From assembly GCA_037044905.1 (NCBI GenBank), contig JBAOKB010000144.1, positions 1,860,001 to 1,924,000 of the forward strand: a DNA stretch of 64,000 bases, in the 5' to 3' direction. The notes beneath the pieces were generated by a model that searched no databases, was not told the DNA's origin, and saw only the letters and a list, made by a program, of their open reading frames with translations. Position numbers and translations under genes: made by a program. This document shows positions 1 through 9,180 of this stretch, piece by piece. The stretch is from Hortaea werneckii (lineage: Eukaryota; Ascomycota; Dothideomycetes; Mycosphaerellales; Teratosphaeriaceae). Numbering within the stretch: position 1 is the first letter of the stretch; each line of letters begins with the position of its first letter.

Positions 1-24
1 ACTCGACAAGACAATCATTCCGGT

Positions 25-450
25 ATGGCTTCCGGCATTTTCGCCTCTCTGTTCCGCCGCGCACCCCAAGCGCCGGCCAATCCTATCCACTTTCCCTACA
101 CAGCTGCGACAAATCCCTTCGCCGCGAAGCGTACCTGGCCGCCGGACTTTAGCAAGCTCTCGAGACAGCATCAATTCCGACTCGAACGTCGCTACCGTCG
201 TAGAACGAAGCTGAAATGGGCGAGGCCGAACTGGACTAAGGCTGTCAAGCTGACTCAGTGGGGCACGATCCTGTTTGTCTGTGTATACGGTGCCTTGTAC
301 TTGGACATGGGCCAGGGCGAGTCGGCTTTTGATGGTGTCAGGAGATGGTACGCGGGTCAGGTCGGCGATTTGCAGGGCGCAAGAGCAGCAGAGGATGGCA
401 AGGGTAGTGGTCTTGGAGCAGCGGCAAGTCACAGAAGGCAAGAAGGATGA
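25..450 (+). CDS. small single-pass membrane protein, probably mitochondrial
   Basis: A 141-residue intronless ORF near the left edge. The N-terminus is basic and short of acidic residues (an FRRAPQAP-type stretch), as in a mitochondrial presequence. A strongly basic block follows at about residues 50-70 (RRYRRRTKLKWARPNW), then one hydrophobic segment at about 77-95 that could span a membrane. The tail is Gly/Ala-rich and looks disordered. I cannot name a family. The architecture (presequence, basic block, one TM helix) resembles small inner-membrane or respiratory assembly proteins, but that is inference. The start is the first ATG in the window and an upstream exon cannot be excluded. Confidence 0.6.
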   Translation: MASGIFASLFRRAPQAPANPIHFPYTAATNPFAAKRTWPPDFSKLSRQHQFRLERRYRRRTKLKWARPNWTKAVKLTQWGTILFVCVYGALYLDMGQGESAFDGVRRWYAGQVGDLQGARAAEDGKGSGLGAAASHRRQEG

Positions 451-665
451 ACGCCGTCAGTGACTGCAAGGAGACTGCACACACGATGGCAGGTGGGACG
501 CGCGACAGCTGCTCCCAGCCTGTCGGGCAAACGATTCACAGAGCAAACACGCATTCAACACCCCAGCATCCATAAACCTGAAGCGTCCAGCATGCTGCAT
601 TGAGGTTTTTCCTCGACAGCCGGCATACCTGGGTAAAAATACACTCATTCCTACAGCATACAAAC

Positions 666-1190
666 ATGAGACCAACAACCCTCTTGGGCATCCCTATGCT
701 GGCGCTGGCGTTTTCAACCCACCAAACCATCGACACGACAACGCTTCAGCAACCGACCTGCGATGATACACAGCCTCGGGCGCTGAGCATCTTCAGCCTA
801 GCCACCCAGTCACGCGACTGCATCTCCGCTCTTCACGCATACGCTGCCAGCATCTCCGCAGCAGCGCATTACCACAAAAGCTTCACCGCCCAGATTGCCG
901 AGTTCGAGAGCAACTACGATAGACTGTGCCGCTGGCAGCGGCTGGAGAAGCCGCCGCCGCCAATGACTTGCAAGCACGTTGAGCATTTCGAGAAGCTAAA
1001 GCTGCGCTATGAAGAGCGACAGGAGGTCCAGCATGACCTGAGTAGCGGCTTCGAGACGGTCATGAGTATTTGCGCTCCTTCTAGTGCTTCTATTGACCCG
1101 AGACTTGGAGAACATGAAATGCGGGAGGGGATCTGGCCACGGGTGGATTGCGCTTCGGAGAGACTGAAGGCTAGGCGGGAATTGAAATGA
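666..1190 (+). CDS. putative small secreted cysteine-containing protein
   Basis: Predicted 174-residue protein read from the ATG at 666. I chose this over an in-frame ATG at 600 because it gives an N-terminal hydrophobic run (LLGIPMLALAF) right after a basic n-region, a plausible though weak signal peptide. The mature part has six cysteines, an even number compatible with three disulphides, and a charged helical C-terminal half (residues about 105-170) rich in Glu, Arg and Lys. No domain is recognised. It could be a small secreted protein or effector-like candidate, or a non-secreted helical protein. No intron is needed. Confidence 0.4.
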   Translation: MRPTTLLGIPMLALAFSTHQTIDTTTLQQPTCDDTQPRALSIFSLATQSRDCISALHAYAASISAAAHYHKSFTAQIAEFESNYDRLCRWQRLEKPPPPMTCKHVEHFEKLKLRYEERQEVQHDLSSGFETVMSICAPSSASIDPRLGEHEMREGIWPRVDCASERLKARRELK

Positions 1191-1760
1191 GTGAACATGC
1201 CGCGAGCGAGAATGTTAGGGGTTGCGATGGCGTTTTCAAGAAAATGCTGTGGATGAGTAGCTTGCAGCTGGTGTATGTCAGGCAACTCGCTAAGGTGTTC
1301 GCATATGTGCTTCCAATGGCTAGTAAATCGATCCTCGATTGCGTGCCTTTTCTGGTGAGCAGGCTGATTTCAATCCATCGGGCAGTACATAGTACGTATG
1401 TTGCCTATATAAGTCGAATGCACCTTCTTCCTATCTTCACTTCCCAAAGTGGTTTAGGGTCTTGGCACATCCCCAGCTCGTGACTGCATGTGAAGTTGCA
1501 GCCTCCCATCTTCATTATTACTCGAGTGTGAGAGTGCGAACTCTTCCTCACCTAACCGGTTCGCCCAGTTCATCGCATTTCATTCGTTACTTTGCGAGCA
1601 AATGCTTGCATGAAAGTACTCCCGCGCCTCCGAAATTTGCCACCGAGCCTGCTCGCCTTCAACAGCCTGCAACCTTGACGCCTTCAATAACATGTGAAGC
1701 CTTTCGCATGGTGCATGAAGCTGTAGTGAGGAAGAGCGTGATTGAAACCCTTCTCCCACG
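1191..1760. other. intergenic, upstream of the SNF2 gene
   Basis: I see no convincing gene. A TATATAA-like box (cctatataag) lies near 1403-1412, about 350 bases before the SNF2-family start codon. It may belong to that promoter or be chance. Confidence 0.3.
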
Positions 1761-4700
1761 ATGGCGAACACATCGTTCATGCCCAAGCCCACCAGTCAGT
1801 ACTCAGGGAGTGATGTCTCGTCGGGTGCAGAACAATCGACGCCTGCGACGTCACCAGAATCTTCTAACGAAGCTTTCTACGGCCCTCGAATGAAAGCCGA
1901 AGCGAATACTGGGCTTTCTCAAGACGCCTTAGACTTTCGTCAGAATCTGCGAAATTACCTCCCTCTTGGGTGCATAACGTGTCGAGACTACACCACTTTC
2001 GATCCCACCGGCGAGCCTGCTGATTGGCAGGACATCGACTCAGTTGCTGTCTCGTACCGGAATGATGCTGGCGTTTATGGTGTATTGTCCAAGTTGACAG
2101 AAGCTGGATGGATCCGACTTCAGTCCGGGCGCAGCGCGCTCGACCCTGCTTTCATCACCTGGCGGATCTACATCCTACCTGGTGATATCGGGCACAGATT
2201 CATTGACCGGCAGAACAAAAGACTGTGGTCTGAGTTGGAGAGTCTCATTCCAGATGTCGACGTCAGCAGAGACACTTGGGAAGGCCGCTATACTCCGGAA
2301 ACAGAGCAGAAGTTTGACCCCTGGGCGACTTGCGACGAAGGAAGCCTGTTCTACATGTTCAATACTCTACCTTCCCCATGTCCAGACAAAGGGTTGGTCG
2401 AGGAGAAGTATGCTCGCGAAGCTTTGGAAGATATCCTCGATCCTGTATCGCAATTACCGGGGCTAAAGACCGCGCTCTATCCCTACCAAAGGCGCTCGGC
2501 CGGATTGATGCTGCAGAGAGAATCGGTTAGTACACTGCAGCTTGATCCGAGGCTGGAACAGCGAACAGCACCAGATGGTACTACTTATTATTACAGTGCA
2601 AGAGATCTACTGTTTCTAAAACAGCCTCGTTACTATGAGGCCTGTCGCGGTGGTATATTAGCAGAGACCATGGGTCTGGGCAAGACAGTAATCTTGCTGG
2701 CGATGATACTGGCGACCAAAGATCATCCACCAAAAGTGCCTGCCGAGTACAGCACGGTAGGGACTCGACCAAAGAGCGGCAGTCTGGCAGAGATGGCCAT
2801 CTCTGCCATAAACAGGAAAGCTGTCCCGTGGAAAGTCGAATTTGATCGGATAAGGCATGCCACTGGCGATGATATGCAAAGCTGCATCGACAAGATACAA
2901 AATTCACCACCTTGCTATCACATTCCCATGGAACCGCAGCGATGGAACAGGAAAACCATCTTGCCGCCACCAAAGAAGATGACATTAGCGTCGACCACCC
3001 TCATTGTGGTACCTCGGAATCTTTGCAAGCAATGGCAGTCCGAGCTTATGAAGCACGTCGACGAGAGTGCCCTGAGTGTGTTGGTGATGGAAGATCTCAG
3101 GCGAGCATTACCGCCACCTTCCGAGCTGCGAACGTACGATGTCGTGCTGTTCACACGTAACCGCTTTGAGATGGAGATTCGAGATGGATCGGATGAGCAA
3201 GGTCGACGAATACTAGCGACTCAACTTGCTTGTCGGTGCCCCTACATTGGTGCGACAAGGACTCGTGACTGCAACTGCTTGCGGTCTAACGACCTGTACG
3301 ACTCGCCTCTTAAACACCTACGCTTCAAACGTCTAATCATCGATGAGGGCCATTTCTTCTCAAATAGCGGCAGCACTGCCGTCTCTGTGGCGAATAAGCT
3401 GGTCAAAGCAGACCACCGCTGGGTGATAAGTGGTACACCGGCGAAAGATCTCCTCGGCGTTGAAGTGGACATCTCGGGAGCGGAGAGTTCGTGGCAAACA
3501 CCAGGAACAACATCTTCTCGTGACGCTGTGCTAGAGCAACGCAAGACATTCAACCTCAAGGAAGACACTGCTGGTGCGGTGAAGAGTCTTGGGTCTCTGG
3601 CTACGCATTTCCTGAAGATAAGGCCTTGGTGCCCTTCCGACGCCGGCGAGCGAAAAGCCGAATGGGATGATTTTATCTACCGTCACCAAGACTGTCGAAA
3701 AAGAACTTACTCTGGCTTCTCGAATGGCCTTAGACGAACACTTGAAGCCATGGTCGTGAAGACTCAACCGGAAGATGTGGAGAGGGATATTGAGTTGCCT
3801 CCGCTCAGCCATGAGATCATTCGGTTGGAACCTTCGTTCTATGACAAGCTCACTGCGAACTTGTTCACACTGGTATTGACTGTCAATGCTGTCACCTCTG
3901 AACGGACAGATGCAGACTATCTGTTCCATAAGAACAGCGCGAAGGCTCGATACCAGCTTATCCATAATCTACGCCAAAGCGCATTCTTTTGGACCGGGTT
4001 CAGTGAGGCTGACGTTGAAGCGAGCATCAAGAATAGCAGCGGCTATCTGAGTAAAGATGGTACCGCTTGCTCACCAGAGGACAGACAACTGTTGACCGAA
4101 ATGCTTACTTGTGCGGAAACGACTAAGACGACAGTCGGCTGGGCGTCAATGAGCCGGTCTCATGAGCTGGGCTTGTTCATCGAGAACTGGCCTTCCGAGA
4201 GCGCTGAGCACTGGGCTTTCAGTGAATCTCGATCCCCTCTTCTCACGGGCGTCTCGCAATTGTTGGAAGCTCAGAAGTACGTCAACGAGCGTGCTGGGAC
4301 CCACGATCCCGGTGAAGGATTAGCTGGTGTTGGAATCCGTTCGCTGGCTCCGGCCCGGCACCGCACATCTAAAGAGGAAGCCAAAGATGTGAAAAAGGTC
4401 GAGAAACCATTATTGACCAAGTCGGGTATTCCGACTTCCAGTCTTGATGGCGAGCCTGCCTTGAAGCGGCGATCATCTGCAGGTGGCAGAGGGGCCAAGT
4501 CGCCCCAGCAGAAGAGAATCACGAACACTTTCAAAACATCGAAGCCACAGTCTCCCAAAAGTAAAGCGGTCGCTAAATCGAAGGAAACTGTGTCGGATAC
4601 TGTATCATCTCCTACAGTTTCGGCGTCCACCGATGGTGCAAGAACAAATCGTAAACGCAGACACTCCGAGATCGAATTCGTGCAGTACTCATCGGATTCG

Positions 4701-5906
4701 CAGTACTTGCAGAGTCGAATAGTGGGCACGACGTCTGCAAAGCTATCCTATCTCGTCTCACAAATAGTTAAGTACTATCAAGACGAGAAGATACTGGTCT
4801 TCTATGACGGCGACAACATTGCATACTACATCGCTCAGGTGCTTGAACTCCTCCACATCAAACACGAGATCTATGCCAAATCACTCGCTGCACACCTGAA
4901 GAGTGAGTACGTAGTCCGCTTCGATCAAGAGCAACAGGATCGGGTTCTTCTTATGGACGTCAAGCAGGCCGCTTTTGGTCTGAATCTGTCCTCAGCATCT
5001 CGGATCTACTTTGTCAATCCAGTCTGTAGGCCGAACATTGAAGCCCAGGCCATCAAGCGTGCACACAGAATCGGTCAGACGAGAAAAGTACATGTTGAGA
5101 CGCTTGTGCTCAAGGGCTCGATCGAGGAGAAGATGCTCGAGCGCAGTAAGAGGATGACAAGGGTCGAGCACATGGATGCGAAAGTACTTGAGGACGACGG
5201 AGGGATGCAAGAGATCATTCAGAGTGCTAGACTCATCCCTCTGACCGATGATGAGACAAATGGCAAAGCGCAAATGGCCCTTCTTGAGGAACCACAGCAA
5301 TTGTGGGGTCGTCCAGGCTGGCAGGAGACAGTCCAGCCTTTACCTTCCGATCTTTTACTGAACGAGAAGAAAAGGAGGAAGACCAAGTTCAATGACGTAA
5401 CGAACCTGGAAGACGACATGCGGATGATAGACGAAGACCACGAAGCTGATTCGAAGCTCAAGCGGCAAGCTCTAGCGTTCGCTGACCGCACCAACCCAGA
5501 CCGGGACGAGACCCTTGTGGATACTGATGCAAGCGACAACGAGCCTTTGATGAGTCAAAGAAGACGGAAGTTGTCTAGTGAGAGTGCAGCGGTCCGGTCT
5601 GCCGATACTCGCCTTAAAAACGCCGCGAATCCTCTCCTGAATCAGATGGCGCCTATGGAGCAGCTGGCGCCGATTCCTTCGCCCTTGACCAGTCCTAAGA
5701 GGGAAGTCTCTCTACATGACGGGGGAACATGGCGTCGAAATGTGCCATGGGCCCCGTCTGAGTCGATTGAGCGTCGGTCGAGAGTGGACGTGGGAGACGA
5801 CATAAGCTCACCTTGGAACCAAGGTACTTTGTTCCAATACCCTGTACCTTCGCGCGAGGATGGAGACAAGGGCGAGCTACTCCGGAACATTGTCCGGATG
5901 CTTTAA
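1761..5906 (+). CDS. SNF2-family DNA-dependent ATPase/helicase
   Basis: An intronless 1381-residue ORF. The Walker A motif (AETMGLGKT) lies at about residues 300-310, the Walker B/DEGH box (IIDEGHFF) at about 525, and motif III (WVISGTPAKD) at about 555. The helicase C-terminal lobe runs from about 990 to 1130 and ends with AIKRAHRIGQT and an IEEKMLERS-type segment. These are the signatures of SNF2-type chromatin or repair translocases; DEGH rather than DEAH is common in fungal members. A Cys-rich insertion (CRCP...CNC, about 490-505) sits just before the DEGH box. A Lys/Ser-rich, probably disordered linker (about 860-970) separates the lobes. I see no RING finger, so Rad5/Rad16 identity is not supported. 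The C-terminal 250 residues are charged and Ser/Pro-rich. Probably nuclear. Confidence 0.92.
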   Translation: MANTSFMPKPTSQYSGSDVSSGAEQSTPATSPESSNEAFYGPRMKAEANTGLSQDALDFRQNLRNYLPLGCITCRDYTTFDPTGEPADWQDIDSVAVSYRNDAGVYGVLSKLTEAGWIRLQSGRSALDPAFITWRIYILPGDIGHRFIDRQNKRLWSELESLIPDVDVSRDTWEGRYTPETEQKFDPWATCDEGSLFYMFNTLPSPCPDKGLVEEKYAREALEDILDPVSQLPGLKTALYPYQRRSAGLMLQRESVSTLQLDPRLEQRTAPDGTTYYYSARDLLFLKQPRYYEACRGGILAETMGLGKTVILLAMILATKDHPPKVPAEYSTVGTRPKSGSLAEMAISAINRKAVPWKVEFDRIRHATGDDMQSCIDKIQNSPPCYHIPMEPQRWNRKTILPPPKKMTLASTTLIVVPRNLCKQWQSELMKHVDESALSVLVMEDLRRALPPPSELRTYDVVLFTRNRFEMEIRDGSDEQGRRILATQLACRCPYIGATRTRDCNCLRSNDLYDSPLKHLRFKRLIIDEGHFFSNSGSTAVSVANKLVKADHRWVISGTPAKDLLGVEVDISGAESSWQTPGTTSSRDAVLEQRKTFNLKEDTAGAVKSLGSLATHFLKIRPWCPSDAGERKAEWDDFIYRHQDCRKRTYSGFSNGLRRTLEAMVVKTQPEDVERDIELPPLSHEIIRLEPSFYDKLTANLFTLVLTVNAVTSERTDADYLFHKNSAKARYQLIHNLRQSAFFWTGFSEADVEASIKNSSGYLSKDGTACSPEDRQLLTEMLTCAETTKTTVGWASMSRSHELGLFIENWPSESAEHWAFSESRSPLLTGVSQLLEAQKYVNERAGTHDPGEGLAGVGIRSLAPARHRTSKEEAKDVKKVEKPLLTKSGIPTSSLDGEPALKRRSSAGGRGAKSPQQKRITNTFKTSKPQSPKSKAVAKSKETVSDTVSSPTVSASTDGARTNRKRRHSEIEFVQYSSDSQYLQSRIVGTTSAKLSYLVSQIVKYYQDEKILVFYDGDNIAYYIAQVLELLHIKHEIYAKSLAAHLKSEYVVRFDQEQQDRVLLMDVKQAAFGLNLSSASRIYFVNPVCRPNIEAQAIKRAHRIGQTRKVHVETLVLKGSIEEKMLERSKRMTRVEHMDAKVLEDDGGMQEIIQSARLIPLTDDETNGKAQMALLEEPQQLWGRPGWQETVQPLPSDLLLNEKKRRKTKFNDVTNLEDDMRMIDEDHEADSKLKRQALAFADRTNPDRDETLVDTDASDNEPLMSQRRRKLSSESAAVRSADTRLKNAANPLLNQMAPMEQLAPIPSPLTSPKREVSLHDGGTWRRNVPWAPSESIERRSRVDVGDDISSPWNQGTLFQYPVPSREDGDKGELLRNIVRML

Positions 5907-6303
5907 GAGGCATCAACGGGGCTTTTGTAGTGTCTACGATTATGAGAAATTTCAATTTGTACGAAAGCTGTTACTGTTCGCTTGGACTAACAATTTGTGC
6001 AAGCATGCACACATTGCTGTAGAATTAGTGATTATTGGATCCCATATGTGCCATTTGGTGGCAAAGGAGAGATGTGAGAGGATTGGATGTTGCGTTGGAA
6101 GCGCGACGATATCGGTACGGAAAGATCCGTTGCGGCGAACATCACCGAAAGCACTGACCAGACCGTGAGCGTCTCAGGGAAAAGTTGAAGGCGAACCATC
6201 TAGACACCCTGTTCTTGCAACTACAACGCCCATCTCAACAATACACCTTGCTGCATCACTGTCGCATTCCCTCCAGCTCCCTATTCAACATCATAACATC
6301 AAA
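5907..6303. other. intergenic between the SNF2 gene and mge1
   Basis: About 400 bases holding the 3' region of the SNF2 gene and the promoter/5' UTR of mge1. The last 100 bases are rich in CT and CA, as in many fungal leaders. No further gene is seen. Confidence 0.4.
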
Positions 6304-7032
6304 ATGATCCAAAGGACGTTCCTCCGGTCGCTACAGACAGCTACGCGACAGCAGCAACCCATCAGACGAGCCATGTCCACATCACCATTCACAGCCCAGA
6401 GAGCCGCTGCGCCTCTCACATCACAGCGGTTAGGAAGCCAGAGAAGATGGCAGTCGCAGGAGGCGGAGAAGAAGAAGGACGAGAGCGGAGAGCAGAATTC
6501 GGGTGACAAGGCAGCGTCCGAGGCAGGGAAGGAAGCTGAGAACCCCCTCCAGAAGGAGTTGGACTCGAAGAACCGCGAAGTGATCGACCTGACCGACCGG
6601 GTCAAGCGTACTGCCGCCGACTTCCGCAACCTCCAAGAACAGACCAAGCGAGAGGTGAAAGCCTCAAAAGACTACGCCTTGCAGCGTTTCGCCAAGGACC
6701 TACTCGACTCCGTGGACAACCTCGACCGCGCACTATCGGTCGTGCCAGCCGAGAAGCTCAACGCAGACGCCAACAAGGACCTCGTGGACCTGCACAGCGG
6801 GTTGAAGATGACCGAGACCATCCTCATGCAGACGCTCAAGAAGCACGGCATCGAGCGCTTCGACCCGGCCGAGAACACGGAGAAGTTCGACGCGAACACG
6901 ATGGAGGCTACATTCATGGCGCCCCAGCAGGGCAAGGAGGACGGCACCGTCTTCTACACGCAGTCCAAGGGCTTCCTGCTCAATGGCCGCGTGCTGAGAG
7001 CGCCCAAGGTCGGTGTCGTGAAGAACTCATAG
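6304..7032 (+). CDS. mge1: mitochondrial GrpE nucleotide exchange factor (Mge1)
   Basis: An intronless 242-residue protein. Residues 1 to about 50 form a classic mitochondrial presequence (MIQRTFLRSLQTATRQQQPI, rich in Arg, Ser and Thr, no acids). A Glu/Lys-rich coiled coil follows (about 75-120), then the GrpE fold: DLLDSVDNLDRAL near 140, LKKHGIERFDP near 180, and a closing beta domain with a YTQSKGFLLNGRVLRAPKVGV-type ending. GrpE releases ADP from matrix Hsp70 (Ssc1) and is needed for protein import and folding. The length fits fungal Mge1. The start is the only good ATG before the presequence and follows CACATCAAA-type leader sequence. Confidence 0.96.
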   Translation: MIQRTFLRSLQTATRQQQPIRRAMSTSPFTAQRAAAPLTSQRLGSQRRWQSQEAEKKKDESGEQNSGDKAASEAGKEAENPLQKELDSKNREVIDLTDRVKRTAADFRNLQEQTKREVKASKDYALQRFAKDLLDSVDNLDRALSVVPAEKLNADANKDLVDLHSGLKMTETILMQTLKKHGIERFDPAENTEKFDANTMEATFMAPQQGKEDGTVFYTQSKGFLLNGRVLRAPKVGVVKNS

Positions 7033-9180
7033 AGGAGTTCGGGAATGGAAGGCGGTCCAGCCGGGAAAGATATACGAGCTGGTTTTAATATATGGACGAA
7101 GGTCTATCCCCTCGGACCCCTTGATCCACCAGCGGCAGCACGCGAGGCGAATAGGTCAGCGGATGTCGCGTCTACAGATCTCCCCTTTCTTGGGCATGCG
7201 TAGGTGCGAATGACAGCATCGCGCAGGGAGCCCCCATCAAAAAAAGTGTACAATTGCAGGAACTCATCAGCTCGGGTGGATATTCCAAACTCGGCTTTGT
7301 GTGAGAATATGTAGGATAATGCGACTTCACTGAGATATGTATTACTCTTATCCAATCTAGCCACAGCGGACGGGTGTCCCGTCTGTTCAGCTCTCCACTG
7401 GCACTTCTCGTGCGCGGTGTCGTTCTTAGAGCGCGTTGATCTTCTTCCATTCTGCGAGTGATCGGTGGATGGCGTGCCCTGTGGACATGGTAGCTGACGT
7501 GCAGCGTGCACAGCCGCTTCTTCCGAAGACGCAATTTACCCCTTCACTATTGTGCTGTCTCGAGATATTCTGACCTTGTAACCACTACAAATATAGCCGC
7601 CCTCAAACCGGAACCGCTTCGAACTCTTCCAGGCCTACCGGCAAGCGCCTCTCTACTCCCGAGTGGCTCGAGCCTTACGAACGACACTTTCCTCCCTGAC
7701 TCACAAGCTCCGCGCTCCATAATACCGCTTTCCGACAACGACAAAGGGCAACCACAAGCGCCCGAGATTGAACGATCCCGATTTTGCGGCCAAATTCCTC
7801 ATTTTTCTTCCGGTCGTTTGGCTTGGAGGATTTTCCCGATCGTGTGCGTTTCCGAAGAGCCTCACGGCAGGCTGCAGCTGTCTCGCGGGAACCTACCTCA
7901 GTAGGACGAACGCCTGTGGGAGGTGTCGTTCGTTGTCGCTGTCCGGATTGCGGGGGTTGAATGCTGAGGGTGGTTTCTTCTGGGTCTTGTGTTTAGGCCT
8001 GGGATTTGGCTGAGGGCCGCTTCTTTGGTTTGTTGATCAGTCACGCTGGGGGTTGGACGTCAGCGATTCAGAAACTTATTGGCTTGAGGTTGTAGCCGAT
8101 CTATGTTTGCGACTCTTTGCACTTTGCAAAGTGTAGCAGTCAATGAATCGGAACAGGGTTGCTGTTCTCCAACACTACTGCTGGACTCAATCAGGAGGTG
8201 AGACCTTGTGTCTACCCGTGCTCAAGTGGGCACGCAGCCTAATACAACACATGGAGACCCACTTCGAACACGCTGCTTGCCACGAACCAGGGCCCAAACA
8301 TGGCTGCACGGCCATTCGCGGGGGTTCATGTTGTACTGCAGAACTCTTCCCGATGACCATCTCACTATTGCTTGAAACTGTTCGGTGTTTGCGATTCGTC
8401 ATCCCCCTCCTCACACCACAAAAATCTCTTTGCCACGGGGGGCCAGACCGGACACACCCTTCCCGCAGACCGCCTTTTCAAAACGGTGTGTGCGCACACA
8501 CGCGGTAGCTGTAGAACATGCAGAGAACAAATCGGTAGGTTCTTGAGGGTCGCACAGCGCGCACGTTCGATAGCTTGCAAAGAAAAGAAGCGTGTGTAAC
8601 ATTCCACACCTTAACCCCAAGGCGTTTCCAAGACGACTTCCAGCAAATTCGAATCATTACACCGAATCAAAACTTGGAATTTTTGGACAAATAGGTCACG
8701 TGCACGCGAGTTTGTTTGTTCGCCAGGATCTGCAGGGCCTCTGGCGCGCCTCCTTGCATGCTCTCGCCCGCTAAAGGTCATGTCTCAAAGAACCCGAACG
8801 CTGCGGCTATTCCGATAGCGCCGCTTCCGGTAACGCAACCCTCCAACAAAGAACAAAGAAAAAAAGAAGAAGAAGGGGTGCGGACTCCTGCTTGTGATGG
8901 GCGATTTGCACGGTGAGGTCGACTCTGCAACAATCAGAGATAGCTTCTGCCCGCCGGCGGCCGTGCTCGTCATTGGACAAAGAAGTGCATGCCATGGTCG
9001 GCCAGAGGATAATAGGGACAAAGCATTCCATGCTTAACGTTCCTTTCTCTTCCCCCAGAATGGCGAGAGCGTCTTGCTTCGTCATGCGGTGCCATTGGAT
9101 GCCGTGACCTGTCATTGTCAAAGGGCATGCCAGTGGAGCCGGCGACTTGCAAGATTCTTTTGTCTTTCCCCTCCCTCTCA
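7033..9180. other. 2.1-kb gene-free region upstream of the HMG-box gene
   Basis: No ORF here has recognisable protein character; the open frames are short, overlap on both strands and look random. Long upstream regions are usual for fungal developmental regulators, so I read this as the 3' region of mge1 plus an extended promoter/5' UTR of the HMG-box gene. A T-rich stretch near 8850 (A/G-rich on the plus strand) is the only obvious compositional feature. Confidence 0.4.
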
